A stretch of DNA of 64,000 nt from Sulfomarinibacter sp963733915 (GTDB lineage: Bacteria > Acidobacteriota > Thermoanaerobaculia > Thermoanaerobaculales > Sulfomarinibacteraceae). Below are positions 17,293 through 24,897 of this stretch, in pieces. The stretch covers positions 744,001 to 808,000 of the forward strand of contig CAVTEP010000001.1 in the NCBI GenBank assembly GCA_963733915.1. The letters are read 5' to 3'. Positions within the stretch are counted from its first letter, which is position 1. The number at the start of each line of letters is the position of its first letter. The notes under the pieces were generated by a model. That model was not told the origin of the DNA, did no database searches, and saw only the letters and a list, made by a program, of their open reading frames with translations. Both the position numbers and the translations under genes were made by a program.

Positions 17293-19467
17293 ATGTCAAA
17301 TGACCAACCTCACTTGCCCTACGAAGTCGCCTCGCCTCGCGGTCCCGCCCCCGCTCCCCCCTGGACCCCCTACGGGGCGCAGTGGGCCGAGGACGCCGAG
17401 CCCGAGATCGATGTCATGGAGTACGTCCGCCTGGTGTGGGCCAAGAAGTGGCTGGTGCTCGCGGTCGCCGTGACCACGATCGTATTCTCCACGGCGTGGG
17501 CCCTGACCCGGCCGAAGATGTACCGGGCCTCGACCAAGATCTCGATCCAGCCGCCGCCCCAGCTGTCGAGCAACCAGTTCGACATGGCGATGAGCTGGTA
17601 CCAGATGGACCGCATCATCGCCGACCAGGTCGAAGTCTTGAAGACCCGATCTCTTGCCCAGCGGGTCGTCAAGCGTCTCGGCCTCGACAGCCATCCGACG
17701 TTTGCCGGCGGCGACGCAACCGGCGCCCTGCTCGGCGGCATCAGCGCCAGACCCGTCGAGGACACCTTCGTGGTCGAGGTCACCCTGGTGGGACGCGAGC
17801 AGAACGCCCTCGCCGAGTGGCTCAACATCTATATCGATGAGTACAAGGCGGCCAACATCGAGGACAGCATCGAACGAACCCGTGAGGTCTACGACGTCAT
17901 CCAGTCCCGGCTCGACCCGCTGCGGTCCAAGGTGGTGGAGTCGGAGAACATGCTCATGGAATTCCGCGAGCGCGAGGATGCGGTCCTCCTCGCCGACCAG
18001 GACAAAAACGTCATCACCGAGCAGGTCAACACCCTGACCTCCGAGTACGCCACCACCAAGGCCGATCGTATCCGGCTCGAGACCAAGATCAACGCGCTGC
18101 GCAGCCTGCGGGCCTCCAACGTCTCCGAGGTCAGCTTCCCCGAGGTGCTCAGGGACAGCACGATCCAGCTTCTCGTCCAACAGCGCAACGAGCTCCAGAT
18201 GGAGCTGACCGAGAACCTGGGGACGCTCAAGGAGGGCCACCCTGAGATCAAAGAGCTGCGGGCGAGAATCGACGGGCTCAACCAGCGGATTGCCGAACAG
18301 GTCGAAACCATCACGCTGTCGCTCCAGACCGACTTCGACATCGCGTCGCGTCGCGAACGCTCGCTCTATGACAATATCCAGCAGCTCAGGACGCAGACCA
18401 TCGATCTCTCGAAGCAGACTCTCGAGCTCGATCGGCTCCAGCGCGAGTACAACCAGAACAAGATGTTCCTGGAGGACATGCTGGCGCGCTCGAACGAGGC
18501 CGACATCGCCTCGACCGCGTCGCTCAACAACGTGCGCGTCATCGAGCCGGCCCGGCGGCCCGGCGGCCCCTTCAGCCCCAACCCGAAACGCTCGGCGATG
18601 ATGGCGACCGTGCTCGGGCTCTTCCTCGGGATCGGGCTCGTTCTCGGGCTCGACTTCCTCGACCACACCTTGCGCTCGCCCGACGACGTCGAGCGTTACC
18701 TGGGTCTCGAGACCCTGACCGCGCTGCCGAAGATGAAGGACGACAACGCGCGGGCGCTGCGCGAGTCCTTCCAGTCGCTGCGAACCGCCCTGATGCTGGC
18801 CGCCCGCAGCGATGGCTGCAACGTGGTCATGGTGACCTCGGCGGTGCCCGAGGAGGGCAAGACGACCGTCGTCTTCAACCTTGCAAAGACCCTGGCGACC
18901 GGGGGCAGCCGGGTGCTGCTGATCGACGCCGACCTCCGCAAGCCTCGCCTCCACCGCATGATCAAGGCCAAGAACGTGCGCGGTCTGACCTCGGTCGTGC
19001 TCGGCGAGCGCACGGCCTCCGAGGTCATCCACTCGTTTCCGAGCGTCGCCAATCTCGACCTCATCACCTCCGGCCCGTTGCCGCCGAATCCGCCCGAGCT
19101 CTTTGGCAAGCAGAGCTTCCGGCAGCTGCTCGACGAGGCCCGCAACACCTACGACTGGGTCCTCATCGACACCGCGCCGGTGGCCTCGGTGACCGACCCC
19201 GTGATCTGCGCGCGTCTTGCCGAGCTCGCGGTGCTGGTGGTCGAGTACGGCTCCACCAAACGCCAGATCGTGCGTGAGGCCATCCGCCTGCTCAACCGCA
19301 CCGGCGTCCACATCGCCGGCGTCCTCCTCAACCAGGTCGACATCGAGCGCGACCACTACTACTACGCCGGCTACTACTCCTACACCCGCTACGGCTACTA
19401 CGGCGATCAGGTCCCGCCGGCAAAGACCGGCAAGGCGTCCAAGGTGCCGACAGGGAAGGCAGGATGA
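17293..19467 (+). CDS. wzc: Polysaccharide chain-length regulator / tyrosine autokinase (Wzc/Wzz-BY-kinase)
   Basis: A 724-residue BY-kinase. A Wzz domain starts after a Pro-rich head and contains helix KKWLVLAVAVTTIVFSTAWAL. Long coiled-coil segments follow (about 190-410). A second helix, AMMATVLGLFLGIGLVLGL, follows the proline-rich RRPGGPFSPNPKRS. The cytoplasmic kinase has Walker A VTSAVPEEGKTTVVFNLAK, Walker A' VLLIDADLRKPRLHRM and Walker B DWVLIDTAPV. The C-terminal tyrosine cluster DHYYYAGYYSYTRYGYYG is the autophosphorylation tail. ATG 17293 has GGAG seven bases upstream; the in-frame extension to 17221 is only repeat sequence. It normally partners a Wzy polymerase and Wza exporter; no wza is in the window. 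Confidence 0.93.
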   Translation: MSNDQPHLPYEVASPRGPAPAPPWTPYGAQWAEDAEPEIDVMEYVRLVWAKKWLVLAVAVTTIVFSTAWALTRPKMYRASTKISIQPPPQLSSNQFDMAMSWYQMDRIIADQVEVLKTRSLAQRVVKRLGLDSHPTFAGGDATGALLGGISARPVEDTFVVEVTLVGREQNALAEWLNIYIDEYKAANIEDSIERTREVYDVIQSRLDPLRSKVVESENMLMEFREREDAVLLADQDKNVITEQVNTLTSEYATTKADRIRLETKINALRSLRASNVSEVSFPEVLRDSTIQLLVQQRNELQMELTENLGTLKEGHPEIKELRARIDGLNQRIAEQVETITLSLQTDFDIASRRERSLYDNIQQLRTQTIDLSKQTLELDRLQREYNQNKMFLEDMLARSNEADIASTASLNNVRVIEPARRPGGPFSPNPKRSAMMATVLGLFLGIGLVLGLDFLDHTLRSPDDVERYLGLETLTALPKMKDDNARALRESFQSLRTALMLAARSDGCNVVMVTSAVPEEGKTTVVFNLAKTLATGGSRVLLIDADLRKPRLHRMIKAKNVRGLTSVVLGERTASEVIHSFPSVANLDLITSGPLPPNPPELFGKQSFRQLLDEARNTYDWVLIDTAPVASVTDPVICARLAELAVLVVEYGSTKRQIVREAIRLLNRTGVHIAGVLLNQVDIERDHYYYAGYYSYTRYGYYGDQVPPAKTGKASKVPTGKAG

Positions 19468-19470
19468 CGC

Positions 19471-19506
19471 TGAATTCTCAATTCTCAGTTCTCAATTTTG
19501 AATTGG
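19471..19506 (+). repeat. Left 7-nt array bracketing four-helix-bundle gene 2
   Basis: About four units of AATTCTC/AGTTCTC/AATTTTG begin 3 nt after the wzc stop. The reverse-complement type (GAGAATT) lies at 20040-20071. Here the left arm lacks the C-rich inner edge. Confidence 0.8.
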
Positions 19507-19554
19507 TGACGCCAGAGCTCGTTCCAGCGACTGTCGAATGAACGGAATCCTATT

Positions 19555-19980
19555 GTGGACGATGACCTGAACTTCCAGGAGTACGAATATCTTGAGGATT
19601 GGACCGGGGTGGCGGAGGTTCCACCAAATCCGATTCGTGAGAAGAGTTTCAGGTTTGCGTTGGTCACGATCGACCTTTGTAAACGGCTCCAATCGGACCG
19701 AGAGTATGTGATTTCGAAGCAGTTGCTTCGTTCGGGCACCAGTATTGGGGCAAACGTCGAGGAAGCGACCGCAGCGGAGAGTCGAAAGGATTTTGTCCAC
19801 AAAATGACTCTTGCTTCGAAGGAAGCGCGCGAGAGCATGTACTGGCTGCGCCTGCTCTCCGAATCTGATCTGGTTCCGGGCTTGGATGTGGCGGCCGAAT
19901 TGGCGAGTGCGCACGAGCTTGTTCGGATGCTGACCGCCATCGTGAAATCAGCTTCGCAGTTTTCAAGACGGAATCGGTAG
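19555..19980 (+). CDS. Four-helix-bundle protein 2
   Basis: A 141-residue relative of four-helix-bundle protein 1. It shares the hallmark KQLLRSGTSIGANVEEATAA and FVHKMTLASKEARESMYWLR. An N-terminal extension (FQEYEYLEDWTGV) precedes the core. The start is taken as GTG 19555; a downstream start would cut into helix 1. The hallmark segments match protein 1 closely, but the rest is diverged, so these are separate arrivals or an old duplication rather than a recent copy. It again lies between inverted 7-nt arrays, here between wzc and the fucose-synthase gene. Confidence 0.83.
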   Translation: MDDDLNFQEYEYLEDWTGVAEVPPNPIREKSFRFALVTIDLCKRLQSDREYVISKQLLRSGTSIGANVEEATAAESRKDFVHKMTLASKEARESMYWLRLLSESDLVPGLDVAAELASAHELVRMLTAIVKSASQFSRRNR

Positions 19981-20023
19981 ATGATTTGTGCACTACCGGT
20001 GTGCGTCGATTGCCCCGGAAGCC

Positions 20024-20071
20024 GGGGAGGTGGCGGGCATTGAGAATTGAGAATTGAGAACTGAGAATTCG
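20024..20071 (+). repeat. Right 7-nt array bracketing four-helix-bundle gene 2
   Basis: G-rich GGGGAGGTGGCGGG leads into four GAGAATT/GAGAACT units (20040-20070) that face the left array in inverted orientation. The array ends 21 nt before fcl. Confidence 0.82.
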
Positions 20072-20091
20072 CCAGGGAGCACTTCACTTCA

Positions 20092-21090
20092 ATGCATGAA
20101 ATCTCACCCGATGCTCGAATTTATGTTGCCGGGCACAATGGCCTTGTTGGATCGGCGGTACTTCGCCGGCTGGAAGCGGAGGGTTTCACCAACGTCCTGA
20201 CGGCGACCCGCGATCAGCTGGACCTCCGCGACCAGGCGGCGGTCAACTACTGGTTCCGCGCCAACCGGCCGGAGTTCGTGTTCCTGGTCGCGGGCACCGT
20301 CGGCGGCATTCTCGCCAACTCGACCCGGCCCGCCGAGTTCATCTACGACAACATGATGATCCACGCCACCGTGGTCCACGCGGCGCACCTCTTCGAGTCC
20401 GCGAGGCTTCTCTACCTCGGAAGCTCGTGCATCTACCCGCGCGAGTGCCCGCAGCCGATGAAGGAGGAGGACCTGCTGTCCTCGCCGCTGGAGCCGACCA
20501 ACGAGTCCTACGCGGTGGCCAAGATCGCGGGCATCAAGCTCTGCCAGGCCTACCGCAGCCAGTACGGGTCCGACTTCATCTCGGCGATGCCAACCAACCT
20601 GTACGGGCCCAATGACAACTTCGACCTCGAGAGCTCGCACGTCCTGCCGGCGATGATCCGCAAGTTCCACGACGCAAAGACCGAGGGGCGGGACGAGGTG
20701 GTGATCTGGGGCACCGGCAGCCCGCGGCGCGAGTTCCTCCACGTCGACGACCTCGCGGACGCCTGCCTCTTCCTGATGCAGAACTATGACGACACCCGGC
20801 ACATCAACGTCGGCACCGGCGAAGACCAGACCATCCGCGAGCTCGCGGAAACGGTCGCCCGAATCGTCCACCCCGATGCGCGTCTCGTCTTCGACTCGAC
20901 AAAGCCGGACGGCACCCCGCAGAAGCTCCTCGACGTCTCGCGCCTCCACGACCTCGGCTGGCGCCACACCATCGAGCTCGAGGAAGGGATTCGGAGTACC
21001 TACGAGTGGTATCTGGAAAACGCAAGAAACGGGAAAAGGGGAAAAGGGGAAGAGGGACATTCGGCCGGGGAGGTCGTCCGAGATGGCTGA
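20092..21090 (+). CDS. fcl: GDP-L-fucose synthase
   Basis: A 332-residue epimerase/reductase that converts GDP-4-keto-6-deoxymannose to GDP-L-fucose with NADPH. The dinucleotide motif is YVAGHNGLVGSAVLRRL. The active-site region has LGSSCIYPRECPQPMKEEDL with the catalytic Cys, and the YAVAKIAGIKLC segment has Tyr-x3-Lys. PTNLYGPNDNFDLESSHVLP is diagnostic of the family. The true domain ends near TYEWYLENA; the last about 20 residues (NGKRGKGEEGHS...) come from a purine-rich repeat array at 21026-21056 that has entered the 3' end of the gene in frame. The next four-helix-bundle remnant overlaps this stop. Confidence 0.93.
   Translation: MHEISPDARIYVAGHNGLVGSAVLRRLEAEGFTNVLTATRDQLDLRDQAAVNYWFRANRPEFVFLVAGTVGGILANSTRPAEFIYDNMMIHATVVHAAHLFESARLLYLGSSCIYPRECPQPMKEEDLLSSPLEPTNESYAVAKIAGIKLCQAYRSQYGSDFISAMPTNLYGPNDNFDLESSHVLPAMIRKFHDAKTEGRDEVVIWGTGSPRREFLHVDDLADACLFLMQNYDDTRHINVGTGEDQTIRELAETVARIVHPDARLVFDSTKPDGTPQKLLDVSRLHDLGWRHTIELEEGIRSTYEWYLENARNGKRGKGEEGHSAGEVVRDG
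21026..21056 (+). repeat. Left purine-rich array bracketing four-helix-bundle remnant 3
   Basis: GGGAAAA-type units lie inside the 3' end of fcl and are translated as GKRGKGEE. The reverse-complement counterpart, CCTTTTCT units, lies at 21536-21575. Confidence 0.75.
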
Positions 21091-21520
21091 GTATTCTCTC
21101 GAGAGCGAAATGATGTCGGTGGCGGAACCGGGTGGAGACGTTATCAGGCGGCATCAACAGCTCGAGGTATTCTCCATCTCATTCGAAACAGCCGGGAAGC
21201 TTTTTTCGATCTCGAAGGAGTTTCCGCCGGAGGAGCGGTACTCGCTGACAGACCAGATTCGGAGGTCATCGCGTTCAGTCTGCGCCAACATCGCCGAGGC
21301 CTGGCGAAAAAGACGGAATGTGGCCCTTTTCAGAGTTCGCTGAACCAAGCTGAGGCCGAGGCCGCGGAAACCCAAACATGGATCGAGTTGCTCGAGACTG
21401 CGGGTACATCACCCCTGAGGAATTGCAGCCGAGCTGTCGACGACCTTGACGTTAATTGGCAAGCTCGTCTCATGATTACGCACCCTGAACCATGGATATT
21501 GCCGATCAAGAGAAAATGAC
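21083..21520 (+). pseudogene. Four-helix-bundle protein 3, broken by several frameshifts
   Basis: A third family member begins at ATG 21083 (MAEYSLESEMMSVAEPG) and reads correctly through the hallmark QIRRSSRSVCANIAEAWRKR. It then breaks near 21320-21340. The continuation SLNQAEAEAAETQTWIE is in another frame, GYITPEELQ in a third, and the ending MITHPEPWILPIKRK reads in yet another shift. At least three indels in about 200 nt, with all pieces still recognisable, indicate a recently dead gene or a badly resolved stretch. It overlaps the fcl stop by 8 nt and lies between inverted purine/pyrimidine arrays. Confidence 0.75.
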
Positions 21521-21535
21521 AACCATCCAGTGCGT

Positions 21536-21576
21536 ATCCCCTTTTCTCCTTTTCTCCTTTTCCCCTTTTCTCCGAC
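21536..21576 (+). repeat. Right pyrimidine-rich array bracketing four-helix-bundle remnant 3
   Basis: Units of CCCCTTTTCT/CCTTTTCT repeat four to five times, the complement of the array at 21026-21056. The array ends 18 nt before gmd. Confidence 0.78.
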
Positions 21577-21593
21577 CGATCCCGAGGTGACCC

Positions 21594-22661
21594 ATGAAAT
21601 GTGAACACTTCTTCAAACCGCCCTGGCCCAAACGAACGGGCAAACGCGCCCTCCTGACCGGGATCACCGGCCAGGACGGCTCGTACCTCGCCGAGCTTCT
21701 GCTGTCCAAGGGCTACGAGGTGTGGGGGATCGTGCGCCGCTCGTCGTCGATCAACACCTGGCGGATCGATCACCTCTACGAACCGCCGTGGACGGAGGAC
21801 AAGCGCCTCAATCTGGTGTACGGCGATCTCAACGACGCCTCGTCGCTCAACCGTGTCCTCAAGACCGTGCGACCCGACGAGGTCTACAATCTCGGCGCCC
21901 AATCCCACGTCAAGGTTTCGTTCGAGATCCCCGAGTACACCGTCGAGGTCGTGGGGGTCGGCACCGTTCGCATGCTCGAGGCGATGCGCGAGCTCGGCCT
22001 CGACGCCCGCTTCTACCAGGCATCCTCGTCGGAGCTGTACGGCATGGCGGTTGAGAGCCCGCAGTCCGAAACCACGCCCTTCTACCCACGCAGCCCCTAC
22101 GCCGCTGCCAAGGCCTATGCCTTTTTCATCACCCGCAACTATCGCGAGGCCTACGAGATGTTCGCCGTCAACGGCATCCTCTTCAACCACGAGTCACCGC
22201 GCCGTGGCGAGACCTTTGTCACCCGCAAGATCACCATGGCGGTGGCACGGATCAAGGCCGGGCTCCAGGAGACGCTCTACCTCGGAAACCTCGACGCCAA
22301 GCGCGACTGGGGTTTTGCGGGCGACTACGTGGAGGCCATGTGGCGGATGTTGCAGGCGGACGCACCGGACGACTACGTGGTGGCCACCGGCGAAACCCAC
22401 TCCGTGCGTGAGTTCTGCGATGCTGCCTTCGTCCGCGTCGGCCTGCCCCTCGCATGGCGCGGCAAGGGTGTCGACGAGGTCGGCATCGATGGCGACGGCC
22501 GCACCCTGGTCGCGGTCAACCCCCGCTACTTCCGCCCGGCCGAGGTCGACTACCTCCTCGGCGATGCCTCCAAAGCAAAGGACCGTCTCGGCTGGAAATC
22601 AACCACCGACTTCGCCGCTCTGGTCGACATGATGGTCGACGCCGACCTCGCGGCGCTTTGA
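21594..22661 (+). CDS. gmd: GDP-mannose 4,6-dehydratase
   Basis: A 355-residue dehydratase that makes GDP-4-keto-6-deoxy-D-mannose, the substrate of the fucose synthase encoded just upstream. Diagnostic segments are ALLTGITGQDGSYLAELLL, WGIVRRSSSINTWRIDHLY, the catalytic SSSELYGMAVESPQ and YPRSPYAAAKAYAFFITRNY, and NHESPRRGETFVTRKIT. RDWGFAGDYVEAMWRMLQ follows. Length and motifs are complete. The first 17 residues (MKCEHFFKPPWPKRTGK) are a short extension; an internal start is not obvious. GGTGACCC upstream gives only a weak ribosome site. With fcl it predicts L-fucose or a related deoxysugar in the polymer. Confidence 0.95.
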   Translation: MKCEHFFKPPWPKRTGKRALLTGITGQDGSYLAELLLSKGYEVWGIVRRSSSINTWRIDHLYEPPWTEDKRLNLVYGDLNDASSLNRVLKTVRPDEVYNLGAQSHVKVSFEIPEYTVEVVGVGTVRMLEAMRELGLDARFYQASSSELYGMAVESPQSETTPFYPRSPYAAAKAYAFFITRNYREAYEMFAVNGILFNHESPRRGETFVTRKITMAVARIKAGLQETLYLGNLDAKRDWGFAGDYVEAMWRMLQADAPDDYVVATGETHSVREFCDAAFVRVGLPLAWRGKGVDEVGIDGDGRTLVAVNPRYFRPAEVDYLLGDASKAKDRLGWKSTTDFAALVDMMVDADLAAL

Positions 22662-22683
22662 GATTCAGATGACGTCCATCCCT

Positions 22684-22720
22684 CAACGTTTTAACGTTCT
22701 AACGTTCAAACGTTTTGACG
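22684..22720 (+). repeat. 8-nt tandem array, AACGTT type
   Basis: Four units of AACGTTTT/AACGTTCT/AACGTTCA fill the gap between gmd and the nucleotide-sugar dehydrogenase and end just before its start codon. The same type occurs at 2789 and 55598. Confidence 0.8.
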
Positions 22721-22721
22721 A

Positions 22722-24800
22722 ATGACCATGATCAATACCAATTTCGCAGACGAACTCCTCACCAAGATCAGTGAAAAAAGCGCCCTCGTCGGCGTGATCG
22801 GTCTCGGCTACGTCGGGCTCCCGCTCGCCCTCGCCTTTGCCGAAAAGGGTTTTCGGGTCCTCGGCTTCGACACCGATCCCGTCAAGGTTGACAAGATCAA
22901 CCGCGGAGATTGCTACATCAAACACCTCGACCCCTCCCGCCTGACCCGCGCTATCGGTCATTCGGTAGCTGATACTACGGGAGCGGGCGGGGGGGAACTC
23001 AAAACTCAAAACTCAAAATTCAAAACTTCGCCGGGGGCGGTCGGGGGCAACTCAAAACTCAAAACTCAAAACTCAAAACTGCTCTCAGCAACTTCCGATT
23101 TTTCCCGTCTATCCGAACCCGACGCCATCCTCATTTGTGTCCCGACCCCGCTCGGCCCCCACAAGGAGCCCGACCTCCGCTACGTCGAGACCTCGGCCCG
23201 CGCCATCCGCGAGACCCTCCGCCCCGGCCAGCTGGTCATCCTCGAATCGACCACCTACCCCGGCACCACCGACGACCTCCTCAAACCCATCCTCGAGTCA
23301 CCCGTGACAGCGAAAGAGACCGGGGGTGCGAGCGGGAAATCCGAATTTCGAAATCCGAAATCCGAAATCGAAGTGGACGAGGGTGGGCGGGAACTCAGAA
23401 CTCAGAATTCAAAACTCAAAACTCTGAAGCTTTGCTGCGGAACTCACTTCTTCCTCGCCTTCTCGCCCGAACGCGAAGACCCCGGCAACCCCACCTTCGG
23501 CACCACCAACGTTCCCAAGGTCGTGGGCGGTGTCGATCCGGTCTCCGGCGACCTCGCCCAGGCCCTCTACGATCAGATCGTCAATACGACAGTGCGGGTC
23601 GCCTCGGCCCGCATCGCCGAGGCCTCGAAGCTCACCGAAAACATCTTCCGCTCGGTCAACATCGCCCTCGTCAACGAGCTCAAGATCATCTACGACCGCC
23701 TCGGTCTCGACATCTGGGACGTGCTCGACGCCGCCGAGACCAAACCCTTCGGCTTCATGCGCTTCAACCCGGGTCCGGGACTGGGGGGGCACTGCATTAT
23801 CGGGAGCGAGTGGCTGAGGGTTCGCGGTTGCGGCCTTGCCGGAGTCTATCGGGCGGCGGATCTCTTTGGCATCATCGCGCGTCGGTTTCCAGCGGCCGTT
23901 ACGCAAAACGGCGTCTTCGTCGATCCCCAGGGTTTGGAGGCGCTGGCCCTTGACCCGAGGTCCGGTGAAGTGTCGTGGTATCCAGTCACGACCTTGTACC
24001 GTGGACGTTACAACGGCGATGGACTTCACATTTCTACGGACCACAATGCGCAGCTGACAGTCACCATTGAACACCCGATGCTGGTTTGCCGTGGTAGGTC
24101 ATTTGAGAAATTGCCGGCTAGCCAGCTAACGGTGGGCGATTCTCTGCCGGTTGTGACTGACGACGCTGTCACTGAGCCGGTTCTGACGACAACCAAGGTC
24201 ATTGCAACTGATCACACGAGCCTCGATGGCTGGGTGTATTCAATGGAGGTCGAAACGGCGGGAGCGTTCACGACAACATCAGGCATCGCAGTCCACAACT
24301 GCATCCCGCTCGACCCCTTCTATCTCGCATGGCGAGCACGCGAGGCCGGAGTGCCGACCCGCTTCATCGAGCTGGCGGGCGAGATCAACACCTCGATGCC
24401 CGGCTACGTGATCGAAAAGCTCCAGGCCGCGCTCAACGAAAGCGGTAAGGCGGTCAAGGGAGCGAAGGTCCTCATTCTCGGCCTGGCCTACAAGCCGAAC
24501 ATCGACGACCCCCGCGAGAGCCCGGCCTTCGAGATCATCGACCGCCTGCTCGCGCTCGGCGCCGAGGTCAGCTACCACGACCCGCATATCCCGGTCGCGC
24601 CGGCCATGCGGAGCTGGCCCGACCTGCCGAGCCTCGAGTCGCAGCCCCTGACAAAGGAGAACCTCGAGGCGGCCGACGCGGTCGTGCTCGTCACCAACCA
24701 CCGCCAGGTCGACTACGACCTCGTGCTCGCAAACGCGAAGCTGATCATCGACACCCGCGGCGTCTATCGCGACCGCAACGGCAAGGTCCACCCGGCATGA
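22722..24800 (+). CDS. UDP-glucose/UDP-ManNAc-type nucleotide-sugar dehydrogenase carrying an intein and two repeat-derived insertions
   Basis: The 692-residue frame is open throughout, against about 430-450 residues usual for this family. The N-terminal NAD fold is VGVIGLGYVGLPLALAFAEKG. ICVPTPLGPHKEPDL, ESTTYPGTTDDLL and FSPEREDPGN are in place, and KPFGFMRFNPGPGLGGH leads to the catalytic cysteine. There the 169-residue intein (358-526) interrupts GGHCIPLDP. The C-terminal UDP-binding domain follows (ILGLAYKPNIDDPRESP). Two further insertions, about residues 79-120 and 198-240, are encoded by the 7-nt repeats. Removing all three leaves a normal-length enzyme. It oxidises a UDP-sugar C6 alcohol to the carboxylate in two NAD steps using the cysteine where the intein sits, so activity should require protein splicing. 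Confidence 0.9.
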   Translation: MTMINTNFADELLTKISEKSALVGVIGLGYVGLPLALAFAEKGFRVLGFDTDPVKVDKINRGDCYIKHLDPSRLTRAIGHSVADTTGAGGGELKTQNSKFKTSPGAVGGNSKLKTQNSKLLSATSDFSRLSEPDAILICVPTPLGPHKEPDLRYVETSARAIRETLRPGQLVILESTTYPGTTDDLLKPILESPVTAKETGGASGKSEFRNPKSEIEVDEGGRELRTQNSKLKTLKLCCGTHFFLAFSPEREDPGNPTFGTTNVPKVVGGVDPVSGDLAQALYDQIVNTTVRVASARIAEASKLTENIFRSVNIALVNELKIIYDRLGLDIWDVLDAAETKPFGFMRFNPGPGLGGHCIIGSEWLRVRGCGLAGVYRAADLFGIIARRFPAAVTQNGVFVDPQGLEALALDPRSGEVSWYPVTTLYRGRYNGDGLHISTDHNAQLTVTIEHPMLVCRGRSFEKLPASQLTVGDSLPVVTDDAVTEPVLTTTKVIATDHTSLDGWVYSMEVETAGAFTTTSGIAVHNCIPLDPFYLAWRAREAGVPTRFIELAGEINTSMPGYVIEKLQAALNESGKAVKGAKVLILGLAYKPNIDDPRESPAFEIIDRLLALGAEVSYHDPHIPVAPAMRSWPDLPSLESQPLTKENLEAADAVVLVTNHRQVDYDLVLANAKLIIDTRGVYRDRNGKVHPA
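22980..23081 (+). repeat. In-gene G-tract plus ACTCAAA arrays (first insertion)
   Basis: GGGAGCGGGCGGGGGGG leads into ACTCAAA units (22999-23028). A second G-run, CCGGGGGCGGTCGGGGG, then leads into four more (23050-23081). Three units span 21 nt and encode seven residues (LKTQNSK), so both stretches stay in frame and stop-free. The insert lies between the conserved YIKHLDPSRLTRAI and LSATSDFSRL of the dehydrogenase. Confidence 0.88.
23330..23431 (+). repeat. In-gene G-tract plus GAAATCC and ACTCAAA arrays (second insertion)
   Basis: GGGGGTGCGAGCGGG leads into CCGAAAT units (about 23341-23369). GAGGGTGGGCGGG then leads into ACTCAGA/ACTCAAA units (23393-23425). The translation GKSEFRNPKSEIE and ELRTQNSKLKT lies between YPGTTDDLLKPILES and FFLAFSPERED, where family members have a short loop. 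Confidence 0.88.
23793..24299 (+). mobile_element. Mini-intein (169 residues, no homing endonuclease) at the dehydrogenase catalytic cysteine
   Basis: The extein junctions are GGH before and CIPLDPFY after. The intein starts with Cys1 (CIIGSEWLRV) and ends in block G, GIAVHN, followed by extein Cys+1, the catalytic cysteine restored on splicing. Block B is VTIEHPMLVCRG with its Thr-x2-His. Block F is WVYSMEVETAGAFTTTSG. Penultimate His and terminal Asn are both present, so class 1 splicing chemistry appears intact. Only about 169 residues, with no LAGLIDADG or HNH region between blocks B and F, makes it a minimal Hint-only intein that cannot home by itself. GC content is visibly lower than the surrounding gene. 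An intein in a UDP-glucose dehydrogenase is known from Methanocaldococcus jannaschii. Confidence 0.92.
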
Positions 24801-24827
24801 GTGCGTCAGAGCACACCGGTTTATGCC

Positions 24828-24897
24828 TGCTTGTGGGGCAGGCGTCCCGCTTACCGGGTGGGCGGATGCCAAATCAGAATTGAGAATCAGGAATTGA
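24828..24897 (+). repeat. GTGGGGCA-type hairpin unit followed by 7-nt array
   Basis: GTGGGGCAGGCGTCCCGC and TACCGGGTGGGCGG (24832-24865) precede degenerate AGAATTG/GAATCAG units to about 24897. An identical layout, with TGGGGCAGCCGTCCC then CCGGGTGGGTGG, is found near 59350-59380. It covers the apparent N-terminus of the next gene. Confidence 0.7.

Noticed and set aside
17296..19356. Long minus-strand open frame (686 codons) opposite wzc, and a similar 747-codon one at 44666-46909
   Set aside because: Both mirror well-supported plus-strand genes, have no recognisable motifs and follow from high GC3 suppressing stops on the opposite strand.
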